A stretch of DNA of 10,826 nt from an uncultured Collinsella sp. (GCA_902496775.1 CABVCF010000073.1:1-10826), one strand, 5' to 3'. Positions 1-7,361 are shown, counted from the stretch's first letter. A program made the numbers and translations. The notes: generated by a model not told the origin, from the sequence alone.

Positions 1-50
1 ATGCCGGTGTTCTGCAGCAGGTGGTTAATATAGTTCTGGGTGTTCGCCAT
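1..50 (-). CDS. N-terminal fragment of an unidentified protein, cut by the window edge
   Basis: An ATG at 48-50 on the minus strand opens a reading frame that runs off the left edge: 16 complete codons reading MANTQNYINHLLQNTG. A GGAG ribosome-binding sequence lies about 6 nt upstream of the ATG, which supports a real start. A near-consensus -10 hexamer (TATACT, minus strand, 119-124) lies about 70 nt upstream, but I see no good -35 for it. The fragment is too short to assign a family. Its start is reminiscent of the first helix of soluble metallopeptidases, but that is only an impression. It is transcribed divergently from the WYL regulator pair. Confidence 0.55.
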   Translation of the reverse strand, partial: MANTQNYINHLLQNTG

Positions 51-160
51 GTGCGCTCCACATCCATAATCCGACAAATAGGCCCAATGCATGCACATTA
101 GAACCGTATATAGTCGAAAGTATACCCCGAGCGAGCGCAAACGACCGAATTCGGGCCATC

Positions 161-189
161 TTAACGCCCCGAGCGGACAAGGATATAGC
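161..189 (+). promoter_or_regulatory. candidate promoter of the WYL regulator operon
   Basis: TTAACG (161-166) and TATAGC (184-189) are separated by 17 bp, and each matches four of six bases of the sigma-70/SigA -35 and -10 consensus. The predicted transcript would start near 196, about 50 nt before the ATG at 249. A GAGGA ribosome-binding sequence is at 240-244, only 4 nt from that ATG. This is a pattern match in the 198-bp divergent spacer and nothing more. Confidence 0.3.
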
Positions 190-248
190 CTAATCTCCAT
201 ATCGGACTAAAATCATGGCAGCAAACCACCTTCTCATGCGAGGACTCT

Positions 249-1271
249 ATGACGGCAAGCGACACGACCGAGACAATTAAAAAGGGAAATTCGGAGCCCA
301 GTTTCGATAAAACGGCTCAGCGCATCCTCAATCTTTTCTTTGTGCTCAATAGCTCCCCCGAACCGCTGACGACCGAGCAGATCGTCTTGGATTCTGACCT
401 GGGATATGGCTCGGGCAATATCGACTCGGATAAGCGCAAGTTTCGACGCGATCGTGACAAGCTGCTCGAACGCGGCATCTTAATCAAGGAGGTCCGCCCC
501 ACCGGCGCGCAGGAGACCGAGGAAAGCTCGTGGACAATCGACCGCGAGCACACGTTTGCTGCAGGCGGCCTCATCACCGCAGACGACGCCGATATCCTAC
601 TCAACGCCATCGACCAGACGCTAGCGGCCGGCTCTTCCACCTTTGCCGCGCCGCTTGCCGATATTCGCTCCAAAATTGCCTACCTCACCGGCATGTCGGC
701 GGTGGACGAAGTACCGATCCGCCGCTCTCCCACCGTCGATGCGGTATGGAGCGCCTTTGCCGAGCGATGCGCGCTGCGATTTTTATATCAGAACGGACAC
801 GGCGAGCAGAAAGAACGTACCGTCTGTGTCTACGGCATGTTCGAACGCGAGGGCGTGGCGTACTTCTGCGGCCTCGACAATGTCACCGACGACATCAGGA
901 CATTCCGCTGCGACCGTATCGTTCGCGCTTGGCGTCCTTCGAAGGCCTACGCCATCCCTGCGGACTTCAATCTCAACGACTATCTGTTCTTTGAATTCGA
1001 TTTTGCCGACCGACCGCCCGTTGCAGCCACGTTCGCGTTCGCCCCTCAGACGCAGATCGATATGATCAACGGCCTCACGCGTGGGCGAGGTGAGCTCGCA
1101 CACACCGATGCAGGATGGACCTGGACCGTTGACGTGCGCGATCTTGAAGCCGCCGCCTCATTTTGCATGGCCCACGCCATGGACGGCATGAGGCCCATGG
1201 CCCCCAAATCGCTCAAGCAGGCGTGGAACCACCTCATCGAAAGGACGGTGCACGAGTATGCCCGTGCGTAA
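249..1271 (+). CDS. WYL-domain transcriptional regulator, PafB-like (first of a tandem pair)
   Basis: This is a 340-residue cytoplasmic DNA-binding protein. Residues about 20-80 form a winged helix-turn-helix ending in a stretch (DKRKFRRDRDKLLERGI, 61-77) that closely resembles the end of the PafB helix-turn-helix. Residues about 163-235 are the WYL domain: the eponymous motif is AYF (204-206) in the context YFCGLD, followed by the typical RTFRCDRI (217-224). Residues about 258-335 fit the WCX C-terminal extension. WYL domains are thought to sense a nucleic-acid or nucleotide ligand. In mycobacteria the PafB-PafC pair activates the LexA-independent DNA damage response. The gene overlaps the next regulator by 14 bp, so the two probably act as a heteromeric unit. 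The PafB assignment rests on architecture and pairing, not on a search, and no pup or proteasome genes are seen here. A generic WYL regulator is the safe fallback. Confidence 0.85.
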   Translation: MTASDTTETIKKGNSEPSFDKTAQRILNLFFVLNSSPEPLTTEQIVLDSDLGYGSGNIDSDKRKFRRDRDKLLERGILIKEVRPTGAQETEESSWTIDREHTFAAGGLITADDADILLNAIDQTLAAGSSTFAAPLADIRSKIAYLTGMSAVDEVPIRRSPTVDAVWSAFAERCALRFLYQNGHGEQKERTVCVYGMFEREGVAYFCGLDNVTDDIRTFRCDRIVRAWRPSKAYAIPADFNLNDYLFFEFDFADRPPVAATFAFAPQTQIDMINGLTRGRGELAHTDAGWTWTVDVRDLEAAASFCMAHAMDGMRPMAPKSLKQAWNHLIERTVHEYARA

Positions 1272-2175
1272 ACTCACCAGCGAGCAGAGACTCTCGCGCG
1301 CCATCGACATCATGGAAGCCCTCTACGCCGCCGGCGAGAGCGGCATGACACGAACCGAGATTTGCAGTCGCTTTGACATCACGGGGGTATCGCTCGACGA
1401 GATTCTCGAGATCGTCTCGACGCTCGCGGACCGAGAATCGGGCGCGCGCATCATCTGCGAATGCCGCGGCGAGCGTGTGGTCCTCACCGGTGACGCCGGT
1501 CGTGTGCTACCGCTGCGCCTGAGTGCCGCCGAGGGCGCTGTGCTCAACCATGAACTTGAATCGTTGGGGATCGATCCCCAGGCGGCAGCTCGGATTCGAC
1601 ATGCCCTTCTACCCGAAGAGCTTGGCTATAACCAGCGCGTCTTTGACACCGTCAACCACGGGTCGCACTGGCAGCAGCTGAGCTGCGCCATTCAGGACGG
1701 CGTTCGCTGCCGCATCTCGTATCGCTCGATGGACGATGCACGGCCACGCGAGCGTCTGGTCGACCCCTTGCGCATTACGGCAAACGGCGACCAAACATAC
1801 CTGATTGCCTGGGACATCGCGGTCGATGAGCAGCGCACCTATCGCATGGATAAAATCGAGGGACTCGCCTTGACGGAAGACTCCGTCGTGCCTCACGCAC
1901 CGGACGTCGCATCACTCCACGATTCCCTTGCCCGGACGCAGCGTAGTGCAAAGCTCTTGATGCCATTCGATATGGCGGAGCATCTGGACTGGGCCGGCAT
2001 CACCCTAATCGAGCGCAGCGGGGCAGACATGGCAACGGTAACCGTGCATTACGGCTCCGAGCGTTGGCTACTGAGCCAGGTAATCGCAGCGGGCGGAGCC
2101 ATCCGCATCTTGGATGACCCCGCCTTGTCAAAGCGTCTGTGCGATATGGCAAAAACCCTCGTCTGCCCGCTTTAG
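1258..2175 (+). CDS. WYL-domain transcriptional regulator, PafC-like (second of a tandem pair)
   Basis: This 305-residue regulator has an N-terminal helix-turn-helix (about 8-75), then a segment LPLRLSAAEGAVL (84-96) typical of the linker in PafC-type proteins. The WYL domain (about 138-205) carries TYL (180-182) in the context TYLIAWD, plus RTYRMDKI (193-200). A WCX-like C-terminal extension spans about 233-300. The ATG lies inside the last codons of the upstream regulator (14-bp overlap, different frame), with AAGGA 12 nt upstream, so translation is probably coupled. The two proteins share architecture but differ strongly in sequence, as PafB and PafC do. The stop codon (2173-2175) overlaps the stop of the convergent dinG gene. 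The proposed role, transcription control of DNA-damage genes, is inferred from the mycobacterial pair and unproven here. Confidence 0.85.
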   Translation: MPVRKLTSEQRLSRAIDIMEALYAAGESGMTRTEICSRFDITGVSLDEILEIVSTLADRESGARIICECRGERVVLTGDAGRVLPLRLSAAEGAVLNHELESLGIDPQAAARIRHALLPEELGYNQRVFDTVNHGSHWQQLSCAIQDGVRCRISYRSMDDARPRERLVDPLRITANGDQTYLIAWDIAVDEQRTYRMDKIEGLALTEDSVVPHAPDVASLHDSLARTQRSAKLLMPFDMAEHLDWAGITLIERSGADMATVTVHYGSERWLLSQVIAAGGAIRILDDPALSKRLCDMAKTLVCPL

Positions 2176-5066
2176 CGCCGCCGCTCGTGGCGCGCACGCC
2201 ACAGTTGCAGATAGTGCCCGATCTGCGCCGATTCGATGCGCTGGTAGGAGCTCGTGGGCAGCGACGTTAAGAACTTCTTTCCGTAGCCCTTCGTCACCAG
2301 GCGCGGGTCGGCCAGAATCAGCACGCCGCAATCGGTCGACGAGCGAATAAGGCGGCCGGCCGCCTGCTTGACCTCGAGCACCGCCTCGGGCAGCGAATAG
2401 CGCGCCCAAGCGCGGTCTTCGCGCAGGTTGCGCTCGCACGAGAGCGGGTCCGTGGGGCTCGAGAACGGCAGCTTGGGAATGATGACGCAGCGCAGCGTCT
2501 CGCCGCTGGCGTCGAATCCCTCCCAGAAGGCCTTAAGCGCAAAAAGCGACGAGGTCGGCTCGTTGATAAACCGGTCGCGCAGGCGACGAGGAGATGAGTT
2601 GCGCTGCTGGCAGTTGAGCTCCAGACCCGCACGGGCCATCTTGGGCTCAACGCGGGCGTACAGGTCTTCCATGTCGCGCCGATTGGTGAACAGTGTGAGC
2701 ACCGATCCGCCCATGGCAAGATGGGCGTCGACCAGCACGCGCTCGAGCGCCGTAAGATAGCTCTCACGATCGCGCGGATCGGGGATATCGCCCGCAACGA
2801 CTACAGCCATGTTCGAATCGAAGTCGTAGCTCGAGTCCAAGTGCAACGATGAGGATGTTGAAGCACCGATGCGATCGAGGCCCACCGCGTGGTTAAAGTG
2901 TTCAAAGCTTTTGGACACCGTCATGGTCGCCGAGGCAAAGATAGCCGTGTGAACCTCGGGCAGCCACTCGGTTGCCAAGGCCTCGCCAATGTCGATGCGC
3001 TCTGCGGTCATTGACTCTCCGCCGGCGCGCAACCTGCGATTGACCTGCAGCGAATACACGTAGTGTTCATCGGTGCCATCAATGATGAGTTTGAGGTTCT
3101 CGGCCAGCTCGTGCAGGCGGCGCGAGATATCGCCCAAGTCGACAACAACCTCGGGCTTGTCGGCGGCGACGGCTTGCACCAGCGCGTCGACGCTCTTGTC
3201 AGCTCGTTCCAATGCATCGATGGCAGCGTAGGCCGACGGTAAGAAATCATGCCAGTCGTCAGATTCGCGCAGCTCGGGGCCAATCCATAGATTGGCATTG
3301 TCATAACCCCCACGGGCACGGCGGCCGAGCTCGCGAACGCCATCGAACACATCGGCGATTGCCATGCTCGCGCGCGCAACCGTCGACGTCGCCTTGGCAG
3401 TAAGGCCCAGATAGAGCGTAGAGCCCTCGGAGGTTGCCAAATCACGGGAAACCTGGCTTAGCGCACCGGTGCTCGAGCCACCCAGGCGCTCAAACAGAAC
3501 GCGTGATTCGTCCGCCGACACCACGCGCGCCCACTGACGGCGCGCCTCGCGCTCGATAGAATGGGCCTCGTCGATTACCCAATGACGAATCGGGGGCAAA
3601 ATCCTGCCCTCGGCCGCAACATTGCGGAACAGCAGGGAATGGTTGGTGACCACCACATCGGCATGCGTTGCACGACGGCGAGCGCCGTGGACCAAACATT
3701 TATCAGGGAAAAACGGGCAGAGGCGACGAGCACACTCGCGCGAGGCCGTCGTAAAGTCGGGGCGGTTGACGCTGCGCCACCGAATGCCAAGTGAGTCGAG
3801 GTCGCCATCGGCTGATTGGCAAACGTACGCCATAATGACCGCGACCGCCGTGAGCGTGTCCGCCGGATCGCGCTTGGTGGTAATCTCGACCTGGCCGCGG
3901 CTCATGCGCTCAAGCTTGCGCAGGCACGGATAGTGGTCATACCCCTTGAGAGCGCAAAATGACAGACCACCTTCCAGTTGCTCGGCAAGTTTTGGAAGCT
4001 CATGGTACATGAGCTGGTCGGCTAGATTGTTCGATTTGGTCGCAATACCAACCGTGATGTTGTTACGACGTGCTGCCTCGGCAAAAGGCACCAGATAGGC
4101 CATCGATTTGCCGACGCCTGTGCCCGCCTCAATTACACGATGAGTGCCCGTGACCAGCGCATCGCGGACCTCGAGCGCCATCGCGATCTGCTCATCACGC
4201 GGCTCGTAAGTGGGATACATGCGATTGACCAGGCCACCCGGCGCATAGTCTGCCTCAATCTCCTCACGACTCGGCATCTTGAGGACCGGTAGTTCGTCGG
4301 CGTCCACCCGATCGTCGGCGCGATCGGCCTTGAGAACGTCAGCACGAGCGGCGCTGAGAGAGAAGATAGAACCAGGGTTCTGCCCTGCCAAGAATGAGAA
4401 GATAGGACGATAGGACCAAGGCACATCCGGATGCATGTCGGCTAGGCGCGCCATGAGGCCCTGGGGCAAGTCGGTGAGCGCCACGAGCAACACGCGCCAT
4501 ACGCCACACAGGGCGTCGACGTCGGCATTGGCACGGTGTGATACCGAGTCACAGCCAAACAGATCGGCCATAAAAGACAGCTTGTGCGAGGCCAGGCGCG
4601 GAAGCGCGATGCGCGACAGCGCCAGCGAATCGATCCAAATATCGCTCACGTTGACGCCGCCTTTGACCGACTCGATAAACGAGCGGTCGAACGTGGCGTT
4701 ATGTGCAATCACCGGGCAACCACCGACAAAATCGGCGAGAGCGGCGACGGCCTCAACGGCCGACGGGGCATCTGCCACGTCGGCATTTGTAATGCTCGTG
4801 AGCTCGGTAATCTCGGCGGGAATCAGCTGCTTGGGATGCACGAAGGTATCGAAACGGTCGACGATCTCGCGACCCGAAAGACGGGCCGCCGAGATCTCGA
4901 TCAGCTCATTGTCCTGCACCGAAAGACCTGTGGTCTCGGTATCGAGGACAATCACATCTTCCTCGATAAGGCCAAAGGACTGCGTTTTGGCGCGTTCGGC
5001 TAGCGTGGCATAGGAGTCGATGACAAACTGCGGCGTTCCTGACGAAACCGCGTCCTCGATTAGCAT
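2172..5066 (-). CDS. dinG: DinG-family ATP-dependent helicase with N-terminal DEDD 3'-5' exonuclease domain
   Basis: This 964-residue protein is built as an exonuclease-helicase fusion, as in many Gram-positive DinG proteins. The exonuclease (about 36-195) shows ExoI DTETTG (42-47), ExoII HNATFD (122-127) and ExoIII HRANADVDA (177-185), so the DEDDh catalytic set looks complete. The XPD-type helicase follows: Walker A AGTGVGKS (314-321), DEAH box (499-502), SAT (712-714) and motif VI QAAGRLIR (901-908). Four cysteines at 381, 445, 450 and 457 sit where XPD-type enzymes bind a 4Fe-4S cluster. Family knowledge points to unwinding or processing of damaged or structured DNA, including R-loops. 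The start ATG overlaps the end of ddl by 7 bp and has no strong ribosome-binding sequence, so translation probably depends on ddl. The 3' end overlaps the convergent PafC-like gene by 4 bp, with no terminator between them. Confidence 0.93.
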   Translation of the reverse strand: MLIEDAVSSGTPQFVIDSYATLAERAKTQSFGLIEEDVIVLDTETTGLSVQDNELIEISAARLSGREIVDRFDTFVHPKQLIPAEITELTSITNADVADAPSAVEAVAALADFVGGCPVIAHNATFDRSFIESVKGGVNVSDIWIDSLALSRIALPRLASHKLSFMADLFGCDSVSHRANADVDALCGVWRVLLVALTDLPQGLMARLADMHPDVPWSYRPIFSFLAGQNPGSIFSLSAARADVLKADRADDRVDADELPVLKMPSREEIEADYAPGGLVNRMYPTYEPRDEQIAMALEVRDALVTGTHRVIEAGTGVGKSMAYLVPFAEAARRNNITVGIATKSNNLADQLMYHELPKLAEQLEGGLSFCALKGYDHYPCLRKLERMSRGQVEITTKRDPADTLTAVAVIMAYVCQSADGDLDSLGIRWRSVNRPDFTTASRECARRLCPFFPDKCLVHGARRRATHADVVVTNHSLLFRNVAAEGRILPPIRHWVIDEAHSIEREARRQWARVVSADESRVLFERLGGSSTGALSQVSRDLATSEGSTLYLGLTAKATSTVARASMAIADVFDGVRELGRRARGGYDNANLWIGPELRESDDWHDFLPSAYAAIDALERADKSVDALVQAVAADKPEVVVDLGDISRRLHELAENLKLIIDGTDEHYVYSLQVNRRLRAGGESMTAERIDIGEALATEWLPEVHTAIFASATMTVSKSFEHFNHAVGLDRIGASTSSSLHLDSSYDFDSNMAVVVAGDIPDPRDRESYLTALERVLVDAHLAMGGSVLTLFTNRRDMEDLYARVEPKMARAGLELNCQQRNSSPRRLRDRFINEPTSSLFALKAFWEGFDASGETLRCVIIPKLPFSSPTDPLSCERNLREDRAWARYSLPEAVLEVKQAAGRLIRSSTDCGVLILADPRLVTKGYGKKFLTSLPTSSYQRIESAQIGHYLQLWRARHERRR

Positions 5067-6025
5067 GCAATGCCCGCTCGACGAAGGCCCATACGGATCA
5101 GGCTGTCACAGACCTGCGGGAACGTCATGTCGTCGGTGTGGCGGACCTCATCCGGATACAGCGACGTATCGGTCATGCCGGGAATGGTATTGGTCTCGAG
5201 GATAACGGGGCCGTCCTCACTCACAATAAAATCGCTGCGCGAGATACCCAGGCAACCGAGGGCCTTGTGAGCGGCGCAGGCAAGCTCCTGAGCGCGAGCA
5301 TAATTCTCGGGTGAAATCTGCGCCGGAATGCGATGGATGTCCGTAGGGTCGACATACTTCACGTCCAGATCGTAGAACTCGCAGTCCTCGGGCTTACGAA
5401 TCTCGACAATCGGCAGAGCGCGCACGTCATCTTCGCCGTATACGCCGACGGTGATCTCGGTACCCTCGATGCACTTCTCGACCAGCACTTTGTCGCCGTA
5501 CTCAAACGCCTTGGCGATTGCCGCGGGCAGCTCGGAGGGCTCATGGACCAGGGAAATGCCATAGCTGGAACCGTTGACGGCCGGCTTCACAAAGCAGCGC
5601 TCGCCACAAACCTCGACGATATGATCGATATCGACTTCATCGCCCACCTCGAGCGCAAGGCCGGGGGCAACAGGAATGCCCGCCTTGGCGTACAGGAGCT
5701 TAGAGACCTCCTTGTCGGCACCGCAGGCGCTGGCAAGCACGCCCGAGGCCGTGTAGGGGATACCCAGGGTCTCCATGGCGCCCTGCATGGCGCCATCCTC
5801 GCCGCCGGCACCGTGCATGGCGATAAACGCCACGTCAAAGCCGCCGGTCGCCATGGTTACCATAAAATCATCGGCGGCCGTGTCGAGCAGCTCCACCGAA
5901 GTGTAGCCGGCCTCCTTCAAGGCAACCACGACGTTCTTTCCCGAATTGAGCGAGATCTCGCGCTCAGCGGAATGACCGCCCGCCAAGACCGCTACGTGCA
6001 TGTTCTCTAGGCTTTTACCCGGCAT
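5060..6025 (-). CDS. ddl: D-alanine--D-alanine ligase
   Basis: This 321-residue cytoplasmic ATP-grasp enzyme joins two D-alanines with ATP to make the dipeptide that ends the peptidoglycan stem. Visible family signatures are GGHSAEREIS (16-25, with Glu21), HGAGGEDGAMQG (71-82), FVKPAVNGSSYGIS (145-158), FYDLDVKY (217-224), SRSDFIV (262-268), LETNTIPGMT (276-285) and TSLYP (287-291). By alignment with E. coli DdlB, Arg263, Asp265, Glu277 and Asn279 are the metal and phosphate ligands and Ser288-Leu289 the substrate loop. Tyr218 occupies the position where a Phe is associated with D-lactate ligases, so a D-Ala-D-Ala product and vancomycin sensitivity are expected. The start is supported by a long GAGGAGG ribosome-binding sequence (minus strand of 6033-6041) at about 8 nt. 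Met9 is a possible but less well placed alternative. dinG overlaps its last 7 bases. Confidence 0.95.
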   Translation of the reverse strand: MPGKSLENMHVAVLAGGHSAEREISLNSGKNVVVALKEAGYTSVELLDTAADDFMVTMATGGFDVAFIAMHGAGGEDGAMQGAMETLGIPYTASGVLASACGADKEVSKLLYAKAGIPVAPGLALEVGDEVDIDHIVEVCGERCFVKPAVNGSSYGISLVHEPSELPAAIAKAFEYGDKVLVEKCIEGTEITVGVYGEDDVRALPIVEIRKPEDCEFYDLDVKYVDPTDIHRIPAQISPENYARAQELACAAHKALGCLGISRSDFIVSEDGPVILETNTIPGMTDTSLYPDEVRHTDDMTFPQVCDSLIRMGLRRAGIAC

Positions 6026-6041
6026 GGGCAGACTCCTCCTC

Positions 6042-6047
6042 TATAAT
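6042..6047 (+). promoter_or_regulatory. perfect -10 hexamer, possible rlmN promoter
   Basis: TATAAT on the plus strand lies 63 nt upstream of the rlmN ATG. No acceptable -35 hexamer is found at 15-19 bp spacing, where the sequence is GC-rich ddl leader and start. It could still work with an alternative or weak -35. It overlaps the region just upstream of the ddl ribosome-binding sequence, so the two divergent promoters would be interleaved. Confidence 0.3.
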
Positions 6048-6065
6048 TTCTGCAGCTGATACCAT

Positions 6066-6095
6066 ATTGTAGCGATACCCTCTACGTTTCCCCAA
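6066..6095 (-). promoter_or_regulatory. candidate promoter of the ddl-dinG operon
   Basis: On the minus strand TTGGGG (6090-6095) and TACAAT (6066-6071) are 18 bp apart. The -10 matches five of six consensus bases and the -35 has the core TTG. Transcription would start near 6059, about 33 nt before the ddl ATG and just ahead of its strong ribosome-binding sequence. It shares the 85-bp divergent spacer with rlmN. Confidence 0.4.
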
Positions 6096-6110
6096 AATCG
6101 AAAGGCTTCC

Positions 6111-7163
6111 ATGAATCCCAGGACTAAATCTCAGGACATTCGCGACTTGAGCCAAAACGATATTCGCGAGCTCGTGGCCGAACTTGGCCAGCCCGCCTTC
6201 CGCGCGAAGCAGCTCATTGAATGGGTCTTCGAGAAGAACGTTTGTTCGTTTGACGATATGACCAACCTTCCCAAGGCTTTCCGCGAGCAGCTTAAAGAGG
6301 CTTTTGCCTTTGACACGCCGACTGAACTAACCAAGCAGGTTTCCAAAGATGGCTCTCGTAAGTATCTGCTCGAGTACCACGACGGCGTTTCCGTCGAGAC
6401 TGTCGGTATGCCCCGTCGTAACAAGCTTTCCGTCTGCGTTTCCACCCAGGCAGGCTGCGGCATGGGCTGCGCCTTTTGCGCTACCGGTCTCAACGGCCTC
6501 AAGCGCTCGCTGACCGCTCAAGAGATCGTCGACCAGGTGCTTCATATATCTAACGACTTTGGCGAGCGTGCCACGAGCGTTGTCTTCATGGGTCAGGGCG
6601 AGCCGTTTGCCAACTACGATGAGGTTCTCAAGGCGCTGCGAATCCTCAACGACCCCGATGGCATCGGTATTGGCGCTCGCCACCTCACCGTCTCCACCAG
6701 CGGCGTTATTCCCGGTATTCGCAAATTTGCCGACATCCCTGAGCAGTTCACGCTTGCCGTTTCCTTGCATTCCGCCATCCAGTCGACGCGCAATAAGCTC
6801 ATGCCCGGCGTTAAGAAGTACACGCTGCTTCGACTTCACGAGGCGCTTCAGCTTTACACCGAGAAGACTGGCCGCCGCCCGACCTATGAGTATGCCATGA
6901 TCGAAGGCGTCAACGATACGAATCCCGAGATGCAGGCGCTCTGCGACTTCTGCGAGGGAACGCTGTGCCACGTTAACCTGATTCAGCTTAACGACATCGA
7001 GGGCAGCCCGCTCAAGCCGTCGCAGATTCATAAGGTTGAGGATCTTCAGCGTCGTCTTGAGTCCCGTGGCATCGAGACCACGATTCGTAACTCCCGTGGT
7101 AACGATATTGACGCCGCCTGCGGACAGCTGAAGCAGCGCTTCAAAGTTCAGAAGAACGCATAG
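6111..7163 (+). CDS. rlmN: dual-specificity RNA methyltransferase RlmN (23S rRNA A2503-C2 / tRNA A37-C2)
   Basis: This 350-residue radical-SAM enzyme has the family's usual length. The cluster-binding motif is C116-x3-C120-x2-C123 in the stretch GCGMGCAFCATG. The two extra cysteines needed for the methyl-transfer chemistry are present: Cys109 (in LSVCVSTQ, equivalent to E. coli Cys118) and Cys337 (in NDIDAACGQL, equivalent to Cys355, the methyl-carrying residue). GQGEP (161-165) is the SAM-binding motif. The N-terminal part (about 5-70) is the RlmN accessory domain with QPAFRAKQLIEWVF (27-40). The product modifies A2503 in the peptidyl-transferase centre and A37 in some tRNAs; loss in other bacteria alters susceptibility to drugs binding that site. 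A GAAAGG sequence precedes the ATG by 5 nt. The gene is monocistronic: divergent from ddl, with a strong terminator after it. Cys337 separates it from Cfr-like variants only weakly, but the length and N-terminus fit RlmN. Confidence 0.96.
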   Translation: MNPRTKSQDIRDLSQNDIRELVAELGQPAFRAKQLIEWVFEKNVCSFDDMTNLPKAFREQLKEAFAFDTPTELTKQVSKDGSRKYLLEYHDGVSVETVGMPRRNKLSVCVSTQAGCGMGCAFCATGLNGLKRSLTAQEIVDQVLHISNDFGERATSVVFMGQGEPFANYDEVLKALRILNDPDGIGIGARHLTVSTSGVIPGIRKFADIPEQFTLAVSLHSAIQSTRNKLMPGVKKYTLLRLHEALQLYTEKTGRRPTYEYAMIEGVNDTNPEMQALCDFCEGTLCHVNLIQLNDIEGSPLKPSQIHKVEDLQRRLESRGIETTIRNSRGNDIDAACGQLKQRFKVQKNA

Positions 7164-7181
7164 GGGAGTCGCACCCCAAAA

Positions 7182-7197
7182 CGTTTCATGTGAAACA
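7182..7197. promoter_or_regulatory. parS: degenerate parS-like site
   Basis: CGTTTCATGTGAAACA matches 14 of 16 positions of the parS sequence found three times upstream of parA. The differences are T to C at position 1 and C to T at position 8, the latter breaking the central CG. Both inner arms GTTTCA and TGAAAC are intact, and the outer A and T flanks are also shared. It lies between the rlmN stop and its terminator, about 2.15 kb from the main parS cluster. It may be a weak ParB site or a decayed copy. Confidence 0.55.
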
Positions 7198-7201
7198 TCG
7201 A

Positions 7202-7247
7202 ACAGTCCCGGTTGCAGGATATGCAACCGGGACTGTATCATTTATTG
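7202..7247 (+). terminator. intrinsic terminator of rlmN
   Basis: A 15-bp perfect stem (7202-7216 paired with 7222-7236) with a five-base GGATA loop is followed by a moderately T-rich run (ATCATTTATT). It starts 38 nt after the rlmN stop. The stem is much longer than usual and, since the flanking sequence is AT-rich, it might also slow polymerases coming from the other side. Confidence 0.8.
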
Positions 7248-7299
7248 ACTACAATTTTAGCTTTGCTGCTACTGGTCCCATTTTTACGGCCAAAATAAG

Positions 7300-7331
7300 G
7301 GGTCCTTGTCTCGAGAATCAGACAAGGACCC
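7300..7331 (-). terminator. intrinsic terminator of the rsmG-parAB operon
   Basis: A 12-bp perfect stem (7300-7311 paired with 7320-7331, loop of 8) lies 30 nt beyond the stop of the small gene after parB. Read on the minus strand, the stem is followed by CCTTATTTTGG, a T-rich tail; on the plus strand there is no such tail. It therefore serves the leftward operon. With the rlmN terminator it separates two convergent units. Confidence 0.75.
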
Positions 7332-7361
7332 ATCAAAATATGCTAAGTAATTGTTAGGTAC

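Noticed and set aside
4435..5013. Open frame of 192 codons opposite the dinG exonuclease domain
   Set aside because: It is low-complexity Ser/Arg-rich sequence expected from the complement of a GC-rich gene, and dinG is clearly coding there.
5774..5794. Direct repeat CATGGCGCC, 12 bp apart, in ddl
   Set aside because: It simply encodes the repeated Gly-Ala-Met in the conserved GEDGAMQGAM motif.
5333..6010. Open frame of 225 codons opposite ddl
   Set aside because: It lies wholly within ddl on the other strand, has no family signature, and ddl has full catalytic motifs and a strong ribosome-binding sequence.
6327..7241. Open frame of 304 codons opposite rlmN
   Set aside because: It is a shadow of rlmN, whose radical-SAM and catalytic cysteines are intact; the frame also runs through the rlmN terminator.
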